A stretch of 64,000 nucleotides of DNA, from NCBI GenBank assembly GCA_013368325.1, contig JAACJK010000220.1:1178001-1242000 (forward strand), read 5' to 3'. Positions 23,723 to 35,124 of this stretch are shown in pieces. The translations under genes were made by a program, and so were the position numbers. Source of the stretch: Ephemerocybe angulata (taxonomy: Eukaryota > Basidiomycota > Agaricomycetes > Agaricales > Psathyrellaceae). The notes beneath the pieces are model-generated. The model searched no databases. It was not told the DNA's origin and saw nothing but the letters and a program-made list of their open reading frames with translations. Each line of letters opens with the position of its first letter. Position 1 is the stretch's first letter.

Positions 23723-26081
23723 ATGGCGCCACCTACCGCAAACGATCCCTGGCTGGCAGGCCGTCACTTCGGCATCGTCGTCGATGCTGGTTCATCGGGC
23801 TCAAGACTCCAAATATACAGCTGGAAGGACCCTCGGAGTATGAAGGTTCTCAAGGGTAGCGAGCTGGCCTATAGGCTACCCAAAGTAGAAAAGGGAACGA
23901 AGGATGAAAAGAAGTGGGTGAAGAAGGTCGAACCAGGTGCGCCCACTTCCGGTGTCATGCCCACGAATATCAGTATGAAGACTTTGGGTCAATGGAATAG
24001 GTCTTTCGTCTCTGGCTGAGAAGCCAGAGGATACGGGCGCATACCTCCGGCCGCTGCTCCAGCATGCGTTGGATCATATCCCGCCGTCCCTGCACAAAGA
24101 AACGCCCCTGTTCCTCCTGGCGACAGCGGGCATGCGGCTGCTCGCGCCTCAAAAGCAGGCTGAGATATTGCAAGAGACGTGTCGCTTCTTCACCACACAT
24201 TCGAACTTCAAGATCGACGGGCCCGGCGCAGCGGGGCCGTGCGGTTCGAGCGTGCGGATAATCACCGGGGAAGAGGAAGGGCTGTTTGGGTGGATCGCGG
24301 TCAACTACCTTATGGACGGGTTCACGGGGTCGCTTGACCAGCGTACGACGTATGGCTTTTTGGATATGGGCGGTGCGTCGACGCAGATTGCGTTCGAGCC
24401 CAGTGTGGAGCACCGCGGGAACACGAAGGACTTGGTGGACGTGCGGCTGAGGCTGCTGGGTGGGGAGGAGATTCACCACAAGGTGTTTGTGACAACGTGG
24501 TTGGGGTACGGGACGAATCAGGCTAGGGAGCGGTATGTTGGTAAGGCTATCGCGGAGTTTGAGGCAACGCGACATGACGAGGATGAGGATATGGAGGAGG
24601 AGGCGGACGTGGTCTCGGACCCTTGTCTTCCGAAGGACCTAGAGTTGGTTGAGACGCCCGTCCACTCTCAACCGGCAACATCGCACATGCAGTCGAAGCA
24701 CACGTTAATTGGCACGGGGTCTTTCGAGAAGTGCCTTGACAAGACCGCGTCCCTGTTGAACAAGAACACTCCGTGTCCCGACACCCCGTGTTTGATGAAT
24801 GGGGTGCACGTCCCTCCCATCGACTTCTCGGCGTCCCACTTCATCGGTGTTTCGGAATACTGGTACAGTTCGGAGCACATCTTCGGTCTCGGAGGTGCGT
24901 ACGACTTTGTCCAGTACGAACGAGCAGCATCCGAATTCTGCTCGCGGAATTGGGACGACATTTTGCACGAACACGAAGCGAGTCGCGCGCAACATCATCT
25001 TGGAGGGGACGGGGAAGTGGAGGAGGGCGGCAAGATTGTCGACACGGGTCGCTGGGGACCCAAAGTTGAGATACCTCGCCTGCAGATGCAGTGTTTTAAG
25101 GCGGCATGGATCGCCAATGTCCTTCACGAAGGGCTCGGGATGCCGCGTATCGTTGACCCGGGGGGCAACTCCACAACGGATGGCGATACTGTGGAAGCGG
25201 AGGCAGGAAAAAAGGGCTTGGGTCGCCCGACGTTCCAGTCAATGGACACTGTTGGCGACATCGCCATCAGTTGGACACTGGGGAAGATGGTGCTGGAAGC
25301 GAGCAAGGAAGTGCCCCCTCTTTACAAGAGCTCGAAGCCCATCGTTGACCCTATAGATGACATTGAGGACCTCGACCATTCTCACATCCACCCTATACGA
25401 CCACCATTCTTATCCCTGGGTGGTCTCGAAGACCGACTCACTCCTCACCTCCCATCCTCCCTTTCAAGAACCAACCTCGGGTTTTCGCCTGTGTTTTTGT
25501 TTTTGATTCTATGGGTATTCTTCACGTCCCTAATCCTTTTCATGTGCTACCCACTCCGGCGCCAAATACGCTCTTTCTTCCTCCGCTGCGTCCGAACCGC
25601 GAGTAGTCGACGCGATCCATTCGACGACCTGTTGGAAGAGGGTCGCATAGGCGGAGGCTCGAGACCCGCATCACCCACCTTATTTGGGTCCAAAATGCCA
25701 TCTCCTCTCCGACATTACTTCAACCACGACCGCACCAAATCTCACGCTTCCCCCCTCTCAGTCCTCACGAATAACTCGACCTTACGAAACTTCATGCCCT
25801 CGACGTCAGCGCGACCTTCACCGACACGAGCCTACTCGATGACGAACGGCAGCAGCTCTCCTGCTGCCAGCACTACGCAATACATTCACGCCTCTTCGAT
25901 ATCACGGTCTCCGTCTCCTGCGGTAGGGATGATGGACGAAAACAACAACCATATACCCTCTAACGACCAGCCGGTTTTCAATTCCCGGTCCAGGAATGCG
26001 TCGCAGATGAATCTCTCAAGCCTTACTCCACGACCGATTGCCATGTCGAAATCAACAAGCTTTTCGGGGAAGAATTTGTAG
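23723..26081 (+). CDS. ynd1: Golgi apyrase, GDA1/CD39 family (Ynd1-type)
   Basis: Nucleoside di-/triphosphatase that clears UDP/GDP released by glycosyltransferases in the Golgi lumen. Two exons (23723-23936, 24001-26081) give 764 residues. All apyrase conserved regions are visible: FGIVVDAGSSGSRLQIYSW (ACR1), LFLLATAGMRLL (ACR2), ITGEEEGLFGWIAVNYL (ACR3), YGFLDMGGASTQIAFEP (ACR4) and VGDIAISWTLGKMVLEA (ACR5). A single transmembrane segment (SPVFLFLILWVFFTSLILFM) lies near residue 595, followed by a basic, Ser-rich cytosolic tail of about 150 residues. The lack of an N-terminal signal anchor and the C-terminal membrane segment match Ynd1 rather than Gda1. The intron joins KKVEPG to LSSLAEKPE in phase 1. 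Confidence 0.92.
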
Positions 26082-26749
26082 ATTATAGGAGACATTATCT
26101 ACCTCCCGAGATGTGGGCAAGCACCCCTTTATCTGGCTGCCCTGGGAACTGAAAGACGTCGGGACTTCGGTCAGGGATTCAAGGCCCTCCGACATGACGA
26201 CGCCGCGTCCCTAGGGCTCGCTGGATCATTCAAGTTTGCCCTATCCTTCAAGATTGGCATACCAGGCTCATAGTAGCCATTCAGAGCGTCGGCTGCAACA
26301 AATATCTGTAGATATTTGCTGAATACGTACCTTCTCGTAGAGAAACATCTCCCATCTTATATCATCCCAGTAGTCTGGATTATAGCGTAAAACATGTTTT
26401 TTGAGCGGGCTCGCTTCGCTCGCTCAATATCTTTCTAGCATGTCAAATATCCCGCCAAAATTCCCTCAGGATGACTGAAAATTCCGATTTTTTTCCCCCG
26501 GGCGCTAAGGCCACTGCCCCATTTAGGCGGTGACTAAGCAGTGTTCGCACCATATTTCCCCCGAAATCAATCAGGCACGCGCCTGTGATTCTATTTCCGG
26601 AAACATATGTAGCCGACATGCACGAACCGGGTAAGTCAACGGCAACCTGGTAGCCGTGGCAATAACGCGGCGGTTCCAAGCTGACTTGTCTCCGTGTCGT
26701 CTCCTCCAGTTTCCTCCTCACCCCATAATCCCTTGAAGTCGTTATCACC
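26082..26749. other. Spacer with a GC-rich hairpin
   Basis: The 668-bp spacer between the apyrase and acyl-CoA synthetase genes has no coding potential. It holds an inverted repeat, TTGAGCG at 26401-26407 pairing with CGCTCAA at 26421-26427 around a 13-nt loop, preceded by a T run. Confidence 0.55.
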
Positions 26750-29362
26750 ATGGTCGCCACTGACAAACAGCATAAATGGCCAGCAGTACTCCCCTATGAC
26801 AAGCAAGCGGTTCCAGTTCCTGGAACTAAGCGACCTGGCCAATCTGGTGCGTCATTGCCTGCCGCAGTTCCCCTGTTTTAGCGTCTCATAGATATGAATT
26901 TGTTTAGCCCACTACCGCAATGGTGAGTAGCTTTCTTCGTATTTCAGTCTAATACCCAGCTAAATTCGATACAGGAATCTGGGGTTTGGTTGACGAACAC
27001 ACACCTGGATCCTTCGTGACACTCGACCAGGTCTGGTTCGAAGGTCTGAAGAATGGCGGAAATGCCGACTTTCTTGGATGGCGCAAGGTCATTTCCAAGA
27101 GCCCATTGAAGTTCGCGCCCATATATTCGTGGATTTCGTATGCCGAAGCCGACAAGAGGCGTCAATACATTGGAAGCGCCCTTCATACGCTGTTCCAGCA
27201 GGGAAAGGTTGGCGGTGGAGAGCTTGAGACTGTTGGTATCTGGGCCCAGAACAGACCAGGTACGGTTCATCACTATGTCTGCCGAACCAGCATGTTAATC
27301 GCACTACAAATACGCAGAATGGCAGCTCGTCGACCTCGCTTGTCAGAGCTACAACAAGGTCAGCGTAAGCTTGTATGACACTCTTGGAAAGGACTCTGTT
27401 GGTACGTAATCTGGCTATCTATTGCCAAACCAAACGCTCACTTGCTGCATCCCCAGAATACATGTAAATGCTCCACGTCGAGCCTTTGTTTATTCGTGCT
27501 GACATCTCCGCAGCATCAACCACTCGAACCTCTCTGTCGTGCTCACGAGCGCCGACCATGTCAGCACCCTCCTCAAGCTCGCGCCCAAGATCCCCTCCTT
27601 GAAGCTTATTGTTTCTTTTGACGAACTTCCTGACCAAGCCAACACTGCATTTAAGGAATGGGCACAAACTCAAGGCATTCAATTCCAAACTCTCCAAGAA
27701 TGTAGGTCAATTAAACAACTTGATATACCGCACACTGACCATTGCGCAGTTGAGACCTTCGGAAAGGCAAACCTTTTCCCATCCATTCCCGCTACCCCCA
27801 ACGCTGTTGCCTCCATTTGCTACACCTCGGTAAGGCCAAGAGTTCTCCAGATATGACTTTGATTGAACGTTTCGTCAGGGAACCACCAACACGCCTAAAG
27901 GTGTTGTTCTTCTGCACAAAACCCTCGCATTGGCTGCTCAGAACGGTCTCTACGGTCTGGATTCGTTCCCTGATAATGGCACTTTGCTGTCTTACCTTCC
28001 TTTGGCGCACATTTACGAGGTATGTCCAACATTTCTGGCCCTGTCAAATCACTCATATTCATCTGTCCGTAGCGTATCGTTGAGCTTGTGACCATTGCTG
28101 TCAGTGGACGGATTGGGTACTTTACTGGAGACCCTCTTCGTCTTCTCGAGGACGCCCAGATCCTGAAGCCGCACTTCTTCCCCTCTGTTCCTCGCGTTTT
28201 GAACCGCGTATACCAGGCAGCCATGATTGGCGGAAACGTCCCTGGTTTGAAGGGCAACCTCTTCAGGAAGGCCGTTGCAGTCAAGCTTGAAAATCTCCGC
28301 ACCACTGGCGCCACCTATCACGCCTTCTGGGATCGTCTTGTGTTCCGCAAGGTTGGTTTCACTGGGCAGCACTATCACTTGACCTTCTCGCTCACTAGAC
28401 CTTTCTAGATTCAAGCCGCCCTTGGAGGTCAAGTCAAAATGATCATCAGCGGTTCTGCACCCCTCTCCTCCGACATCATGGACTTCCTGAAGATCGCGTT
28501 CGGGGGTGAGGTCGTGGAGGGCTACGGTCTTACCGAGACGAGTGCCACGACTACCAAGTCTTGGCCCAACGACCCCTCCAGCAGTGGCACTACCGGTCCC
28601 CCAGGCCCCGTCAATGAAGTCAAGGTCATCGACGTACCCGCCATGAGCTACACTGCAGAGGACAAGCCCCATCCCCGTGGCGAGCTGTGCATCCGAGGTG
28701 GTAATGTGTTCACACATTACTACAAAGATGAGAAGAACACGAAGGCGTCTATCGACGACGAGGGTTGGTTCCACACTGGGGACGTTGCTGAGATCGATGC
28801 AGCGGGTCGCGTCAAGATTATCGACCGTGTCAAGAACATCATGAAACTTGCGCAGGGAGAATATGTCGCCCTCGAGAGGATTGAGAACACGTACAGTGCT
28901 TTGCCCATTTCGGCACAGTTCTTTGTGCATGGTGATGGGTTGCAATCGTACCTCGTCGCCGTCCTCGTACCTAACCCCGACGTGTTTGCTGGGATCGTCA
29001 CGAGCGTTACTGGCAAGCAGGTGACGCCGACAGACGTTGCGGGACTGTCAGCTGCCGCTCAGGACCCCAAGGTCGTTCAACACTCGCTCGCCATTCTCAC
29101 CAAGGAAGCGGTTCGACAAGGATTGAAAGGGTGCGTGCTACCTTTTACTTAGCTATCCGAATGCTGACTCGGAATCTATTGCCTCAGTTTCGAAATGGTC
29201 AAGCGTTTGCACATTTCCTTGAGCCCTTTCACGGTCGAGGAAAATACGCTTACCCCCACCTTTAAGCTCCGTCGTAAAGATGCGTATAACAAATTCAAGG
29301 CGGAGATCGACGCCCTTTATGCTCTCGGAGAACCGTCCTCCTCTAGGTCCACCAAGCTTTGA
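26750..29362 (+). CDS. Long-chain fatty-acid--CoA ligase (acyl-CoA synthetase)
   Basis: Activates long-chain fatty acids to acyl-CoA using ATP. The gene is cut by about ten short introns; the joined product is near 690 residues. The ATP/AMP signature is restored by splicing: ICYTSG joins [15 protein letters not shown] across the intron near 27830-27880. Further hallmarks are [14 protein letters not shown], the LNRVYQAAM region, GYGLTETSA (28522-28548), [20 protein letters not shown] with the catalytic Asp, and [20 protein letters not shown], the fatty acyl-CoA synthetase signature. The N-terminus ([20 protein letters not shown]) and overall length match Faa1/Faa4-type cytosolic or lipid-droplet enzymes. 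The C-terminus ends Ser-Thr-Lys-Leu, a weak PTS1-like tripeptide (TKL). Start is the ATCACC ATG at 26750, stop TGA 29360-29362. Confidence 0.93.
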
Positions 29363-29825
29363 GGATACCGGGGTCAACAGTGGAGTAGATTTATACCTAA
29401 TATAACTGAAAATATATCTTGCTTGTAGCTCTAATGGCATCGGCTACCATCACAAACCACCTTAAAGATGCTTCAATACCTTCCCTGACATTGGCGCCTG
29501 TTGAGGCCCGTTTAAGCGCCGAGTAAACTGCTGGTGGTGGTGGTGGTTAACCCGAAATTAGGACTATGGTCCCAATCAGGGAACATAACGGGGTTCCATA
29601 CCGATCGAAGTCGCGAGGAATAGCGGTGTCGACCTATGGACCTCCTCCCTGTCATCTAGAGCTACTAATGATTGTCAGGGAGAAGGTGTTCAGGAAGATG
29701 AGAGGATTGTCTGGGAATGTCGCGATAAACATTGATGTGTCAAGTACCGTCCACCGGAATCCAGGGATTTAGTGCAATTCGGAGGAAAACATAGTTATGG
29801 AAATATGTTGAACACCCTTTAACCT
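29363..29825. other. Convergent 3' spacer
   Basis: 463 bp between two genes that converge. A GGTGGTGGTGGTGG run sits near 29530. No further gene seen. Confidence 0.45.
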
Positions 29826-31655
29826 CTAAGTCTCGTCATCCTCGTCGCTATCGTCCTCCACGTCACTGTCAACATCATCTTCGTCGTCGTCGACGGTGTC
29901 TTCGTCCTCCCACTCTCCCTCATCTTCATCGTCTTCATCTTCATCGTCTTCATCTTCATCGTCTTCATCTTCATCGTCTTCATCTTCATCAGCTTCATCG
30001 CAATCGTCATCATAATAATCCCACATGAAGCGAAGCTTTGGGAGGGATTCACATACTTGCCTGTGCTGTGTGTGGTTGAAGCCATTGCACCTAATCATTT
30101 CCAGTTTCATGGAAATGTGTGATGCCTCTTGTTGGCGCTTTATGCCACCAATAAGGGCAGATGCGAATTCCGAGCCAGTGTCGAAGTATTGGCCGAAGTC
30201 GAGAGAATGGAAGGCGAGTTTTGACAAGGATAGAAAGGGGACAGTGACAGGTACAGCTGATTCGATGTGTGTTGGGACAACTCCAAGCTGGTCCAGGAAA
30301 TCTCTGACATCCGCAGTTTCGAAGATGATGGTCTTGACGCCCTTCAGATTGATGCCTGCCAGACCCCACTCTTCGGCCGTTAGAGGCGTCGATCCCTCGG
30401 AGATTGTCAGTGATTCGACCTGGGAGAGATCCAACCTCTTTGCGAAGGCCTTCAGAATGTCGCTGCAGGTAAGCCTGGTCACCGAATCATCAAAGTTGAG
30501 CACCAGGGCAGGTCTGTTGCGGCGGAAAACGTTGGAACTCGGGTCCAAGTATAAGTTGAACCCGAGGTCGTTGGTGTACTCGCCCTTGTAAAGTTCGAGT
30601 CTGTGAGCTGGGGTTTTCAACCCGTCCCATCTTTCCCTGAGTTCGAGTAGAAAGTGCCCGATTGCCTCTGCGTCTTCAACCGCGTCATCCACAGTGATCC
30701 TTACCATCGCAGTCTTCGGAACCTTGATGGCTTCAGCCTGAACGAATTGGCGGAGTGCGGTGAAGGTATCATTAAGAAACAAGTCACGAAGGTTTGGAAA
30801 TGTCGGAGGAGAACTCGTGGAATTCCGTGTTGGGTATGTATTGATGGGAAGTGCACCGGAGAGGGAGAGGAGCCGGAGTGATAGCAAGTCTTCCAATGAT
30901 TTCAGGAAAGTAGACGCTGAGGGTCTGTGAGCATGTCCAACGCTCTTAAGATCCAACCGAAGATGTGTTAGATTTGGACCTAAAGGTAGAGATCCCCAAA
31001 ATGGGACGTCAATCCCCTTGAGCGTTATTTCCTTGAGGGAGGGTGCACCCCCTTGCAAAAAGGTCTTTGGTATCTTGCTGGAGAGGTTGGCGACGCACGC
31101 CAATGACAATTCCTCGAGGAAAGGGGCATTGCCAGAAGCGTTGGAAAGGAGGGTATCTTTGACCGTGCCGGATAGATTGACGGAACGTAGGCGATGTGTT
31201 TGCGAGAGTATCTTGCATAACAGGGGTTCGAAAGCAGGGTTGTTATGGCCCAATTGAAGTTTGACGGACAATGGCGAGTTTTTCGATCGAGAAAGCATGG
31301 TTTCCGTGAGGGAGGGTTTGAGGAACAGAAGATTGGACCAAAGAGCTCCGCAGTTAAGAGCTACCTCCCTCCAATGGTGACACACATGTGCAACGTAGAT
31401 CCAGGAGAAGGCTTCTCTTTGAGACGTGGGTGACGGATATGCCTTGAGGATAGACGCCTTGAGGATAGACGCGTTGTGGATGATGAAGATGTTGGAAAGG
31501 ATCTCTGGGGGTATGCTATTGGTAACGGAGAGGGCGTTGTAGCTCCTCTTAAGATTTTGAAGGTCCTCAGGTTCCACTTCTTGCATCTGAACAACTAGCC
31601 TCTGGCGACTTGCAGAAACGTGGAGGTTTCCGACAGACTGGGCTGGCACAGGCAT
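29826..31655 (-). CDS. F-box protein with acidic repeat tail
   Basis: A single-exon frame of 609 residues. The N-terminal part carries an F-box-like motif (NSIPPEILSNIFIIHNAS, then FSWIYVAHVCHHWREVALNC, GALWSNLLFLKP), the form common in the very large F-box families of Agaricomycetes. Weak leucine-rich repeat-like segments follow (LRSVNLSGTVKD, FLEELSLACVAN, SLKEITLKGIDV, LTHLRLDLKS), suggesting a substrate-binding solenoid. The last 60 residues are almost pure Asp/Glu built from a short tandem repeat. It would act as a substrate adaptor on an SCF ligase through SKP1. The start MPVPAQSVGN at 31655 has no competing upstream ATG in frame. Substrate unknown. Confidence 0.82.
   Translation of the reverse strand: MPVPAQSVGNLHVSASRQRLVVQMQEVEPEDLQNLKRSYNALSVTNSIPPEILSNIFIIHNASILKASILKAYPSPTSQREAFSWIYVAHVCHHWREVALNCGALWSNLLFLKPSLTETMLSRSKNSPLSVKLQLGHNNPAFEPLLCKILSQTHRLRSVNLSGTVKDTLLSNASGNAPFLEELSLACVANLSSKIPKTFLQGGAPSLKEITLKGIDVPFWGSLPLGPNLTHLRLDLKSVGHAHRPSASTFLKSLEDLLSLRLLSLSGALPINTYPTRNSTSSPPTFPNLRDLFLNDTFTALRQFVQAEAIKVPKTAMVRITVDDAVEDAEAIGHFLLELRERWDGLKTPAHRLELYKGEYTNDLGFNLYLDPSSNVFRRNRPALVLNFDDSVTRLTCSDILKAFAKRLDLSQVESLTISEGSTPLTAEEWGLAGINLKGVKTIIFETADVRDFLDQLGVVPTHIESAVPVTVPFLSLSKLAFHSLDFGQYFDTGSEFASALIGGIKRQQEASHISMKLEMIRCNGFNHTQHRQVCESLPKLRFMWDYYDDDCDEADEDEDDEDEDDEDEDDEDEDDEDEGEWEDEDTVDDDEDDVDSDVEDDSDEDDET
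29921..29990 (-). repeat. 15-bp microsatellite encoding an Asp/Glu tail
   Basis: About four and a half tandem copies of a 15-bp unit (CATCGTCTTCATCTT on the plus strand) encode EDEDD repeats at the C-terminus of the F-box protein. Units are nearly identical, so length variation between strains is likely. Confidence 0.85.
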
Positions 31656-32426
31656 GCTTGCTATTTGGGAATACTTGAGTTTTGATACTTCGATTGAACC
31701 TCGTGCGGGCTCACCTTCTCCGTTCGTTGTTATGAAGTGGAATATGGGGGAAGAGAAATGTTGCTCGCGGCGAAAAACATGCCTGCCGTATGATTGATGC
31801 CCCTATCAATGTTGCCGAAGTCCGGAATGAATTCAGAATTGGAGCTCGCAAGTCGCCAGCATATGTATTGGGTTGAAAGCCAAACAGGACGGTCACGACG
31901 ATGAAATTCTTTATTCAGGCTCCCACAGTGTGACTGAGAAGAGCAAGTCAGTTATCGCCTGCCCCCTTCGTCGGGATGTCCGCGCGGGACATGTTTGTCT
32001 CCCTCCATAATCCATGGTGTACTATGAAGTGGATGGAAAGGTGGGAGGGAATGGTCAATTTACAACTAATATTACCGGGTCGATACTGCTTAAGCTCGAA
32101 GGCACTACCGAAAGATGCAAGTACGCTATGTGATGCGAAGGGAATATAAGGGTAATAGATACGATAATATAGATAAACCAGTCAAATCACAGGATTCTGT
32201 TGGGTGAGGACGTGAACGAAAGGCGAACAATGGGAGTGGTGATAAGTACCAATGTGAGGACCTGGAGGAAACATGAAGGGCTTGCATATAAAGAGTGTTA
32301 TAAACCTGAGGAATGGACGAAAAACGGTGAAAGAAAGAACCAGATAGATGAAAGCCAGAAAAGCAACTGTAAAGACCGTGTGTGCGTAAGGGTTGTGCGA
32401 GGCGCGGAAGTGAGGAGAAGCTTTCG
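31656..32426. other. Spacer upstream of the F-box gene
   Basis: About 770 bp. The left part is the promoter and leader of the minus-strand F-box gene; the right part is the 3' flank of the next minus-strand gene. No gene seen. Confidence 0.45.
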
Positions 32427-33743
32427 TTATGAAGAACTTTGGATAGTGGGGGTCATTGAGGTAGCGTCAGTTTCAATGCCTCCGGTCGGCGTGGTGCAGT
32501 CGTCTGAAAAGGAGGTCGTGGAGTTGGTCATAGATGACTCGGAGGTTTGCTGCAAATGCGAGAGCCCAGTCAGTCCCAGATCTGGGGGCTGATAGTCTAG
32601 TTGCCAGATGCTCCGGCGTTTGGACTGTGATGCCGATGATGGGGGTATGGTGTCGAACGCGCTTTCCGCTTGCGAGGCGTTTAAGGGGAAGTCTGGGTCG
32701 ATCCCCTCTTCCCATACACCACCAATCTCCTCCTCCTCCTCCTCTTCTGGAACTATATCCTCTGGTATGGGCAGGGTTTGGATGAGGATCGAGCGCAGAG
32801 GAGCGTCGATAGGGGTTGACGGTTTCGAGGAGCTCGGTGTTGATGAGGCGGGTGTGGAGGAGGAAGTCGATGAGTCGCTCTGATTCGACTGTCGCCCAGC
32901 CTCGTCTTCCGCAGACTGCATTCCCTCAGGAAGCATGCCGCTCTCCGGCAAAGTAACACTGTCCACTGAGGTCGTGCTCTCTGTCCTCAACCTCACAGGC
33001 AACCCCTCCTCTCCAGCCGCAATATTCTCCTTCTCCTCCTTCAGGTCCTTCTTTGACATCTTCTTCCAAATCTGCCGACTCGCATCCTTCAACTTTTGCC
33101 CAAATACAACCAGGGCATCGTTATCGCTCGCCGCCTCCCGGCGCTTGCGCTCCTTCTCCATGGCCGCCGCGACCTGCCGCATGCGCGCTTCTGCAAGCTC
33201 CTCCTCCGTCCACATCGGGCTTCTCCCCGGAGAGCTGTACATCGGGCCCGGCTCCGGATCTTGAGGCCGCTCATAGTACTGGTTTCCGCCTCGACGGCGC
33301 CGATTTACGAGCTGAGCGCGCGCGGCCATGCCCAACGGGACCGTCGATCGCCGTTTCCGGGGTGCCAACTCTGGGAGCGGCGCGAACTTGACGTTCAGAG
33401 CCATCTGGGGTCGGGAGGGAAAGAGTAGGGAAGGACAAGAGGTCGAGGTCCCTGTCGTAGTGATGGTGGTGGTGGTATCTATCCCCGTGCTGGATTCGTG
33501 GTGGTGCAGGCCGACGGGGGACGATGCCTGCGAGGATGTGAGGGACGAGGGTATCTCGAGCGACAGGGTTTTAGAGAAGACGACTTCCAGCGTTGCCGCT
33601 GTCGCTGGGGGAGCTCCGGCTTGGGTCTTCACTTCAACGTTGTCCTTCGGGGGCGGTGGTGGTGGTGTGGGCTCAAATGGTGGGGAAGGCGCCATGGCAG
33701 TTGTCTCCGTGGACAAGGTCCCGTTGCTATTGTCGTCGGACAT
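32427..33743 (-). CDS. Conserved disordered basidiomycete protein
   Basis: A single-exon frame of 438 residues without recognised enzyme motifs. It begins MSDDNSNGTLSTETTAMAPS and is rich in Ser, Thr and Pro. Two segments look conserved rather than random: ALNVKFAPLPELAPRKRRST with VPLGMAARAQLVNRRRRG (about 115-155), and MWTEEELAEARMRQVAAAME with the basic helix KERKRREAASDNDAL continuing to FGQKLKDASRQIWKKMSKKD (about 175-235), predicted coiled coil. A short DYQPPDLGLTGL motif lies near the C-terminus. Two basic patches could serve as nuclear localisation signals. Function not inferable. Confidence 0.72.
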   Translation of the reverse strand: MSDDNSNGTLSTETTAMAPSPPFEPTPPPPPPKDNVEVKTQAGAPPATAATLEVVFSKTLSLEIPSSLTSSQASSPVGLHHHESSTGIDTTTTITTTGTSTSCPSLLFPSRPQMALNVKFAPLPELAPRKRRSTVPLGMAARAQLVNRRRRGGNQYYERPQDPEPGPMYSSPGRSPMWTEEELAEARMRQVAAAMEKERKRREAASDNDALVVFGQKLKDASRQIWKKMSKKDLKEEKENIAAGEEGLPVRLRTESTTSVDSVTLPESGMLPEGMQSAEDEAGRQSNQSDSSTSSSTPASSTPSSSKPSTPIDAPLRSILIQTLPIPEDIVPEEEEEEEIGGVWEEGIDPDFPLNASQAESAFDTIPPSSASQSKRRSIWQLDYQPPDLGLTGLSHLQQTSESSMTNSTTSFSDDCTTPTGGIETDATSMTPTIQSSS

Positions 33744-35124
33744 GATGATGATTATGCTCGGTCCGAGAAATGAAGTAAAAGAATGCGTCCGTCCGATCGT
33801 GGTCAGTGTGGTTTATGTGTGGTCCTCGTTGGTCGTGCGTGAATCGTGGCGCTCCGTCCAGAGTTAGAAGGGTTATAGTATCTGTCCCCCGAAGCCCTAT
33901 CCTCCGAACAAATCGACCCGAATTATCGATACAGTGGTGATGATGGAGTTATTCCGAAATTTGGAATGGAACAGCAGAGCGGTCTTGTGGACAGTATGCT
34001 GAGCGGGTGGTATAAGCTCTGCAATGCAATGGTATGGTCCTGTTCGGTTTGTCCCTCCAAGCCCGATATGCGTTGGCTCCGAACGTGGTCGTCGTCAATT
34101 ATAGAAGGCTCCCAGAGCGCCGTCGTCCTTCCCCCGTTTTCGTCGTCAGTCTCCCCCGAGATCGTCGTCAAATCTGCGTTTCGTTCGAGAGACCAATGGT
34201 TCTTGCCCCAGCGCCAGCACAACTAAATCCCCAAGAAATGGCACCTGTCCGTCAAACTTGAAGGTCGTAAGTACTGTCTGGGCAGGCGTCGTCCGTCGGT
34301 TAGCCTCGTCACAGGACACCCCGCACAGAATTAAGAGGAACAGGGGGAAAGGTAAAGTGGGAAAGAGGGAAGCAGATGGCAAACGTTTGGATCATTTTCG
34401 GCCAGTGATGGAGGGACCACTCTTGGCATTGTGGCACATGGGTCTTGACTGAATTCAACGGCATTGATAGTAAGTATTGATTGAAAGCCGGGCCACATAC
34501 ATGCCATCTGGAGCCGCCAGAGTCAATTTCAAGCACCAGGTCAAAACATCTTTAGCATTCACTAGTCATACATAATCCCATGCTGTCATACGGGGCACAT
34601 CATAAAAGGATCTTCAAAGCTGCAAGCAAAACCAGAGGGGCGAGGGCAGTGTGCAGGTCGAGCGTCAATATCGGCTCCGAGTCGGCGGTACTATTGCAGC
34701 CACAGAACCACCGCTTTCAGGGCGCACACCTACAGACACCTACCCGCCCGGGCCTGAGTCCGTTGTACACATCAATAGCTTGATTCCGTTCCATCGTCTT
34801 CAAACTCGTCGTCCGTCTTCATGTCGGTCCGCAAAATATTCATACTGAGTGTGTGTGTTGTCGGGGAGGTGGGTAATGAGATCAGCCGAACATCAGTCGC
34901 GCACTTCCTACCGCGCCAGGTGAGGGAATCGGACGAAATATCGGCGACACCATGTGTTTGAGTCGTCAACAGAACACGATATCGCCTGGGAACGGAGGGA
35001 CAGTCGCATGTCTCTCATGGAGACGAACGACGTCTGTATCAGCCGTCTCTGGCGCGGGGGAGAAGCTCGCAAATGCTGCATCAACAGAAGCCTTGACAGT
35101 GCGCGAAGTAGTCACGCCGCATCG
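33744..35124. other. 1.4-kb spacer, no supported gene
   Basis: The left part is the promoter of the disordered-protein gene and the right part the 3' flank of UPF1. A minus-strand frame of 78 codons at 34146-34382 starts with a hydrophobic, signal-peptide-like stretch, but nothing else supports it as a gene. Confidence 0.4.

Noticed and set aside
34146..34382. Minus-strand frame with a signal-peptide-like start
   Set aside because: Only 78 codons, no cysteine pattern and no family match; position between two genes on the same strand fits promoter or 3' flank.
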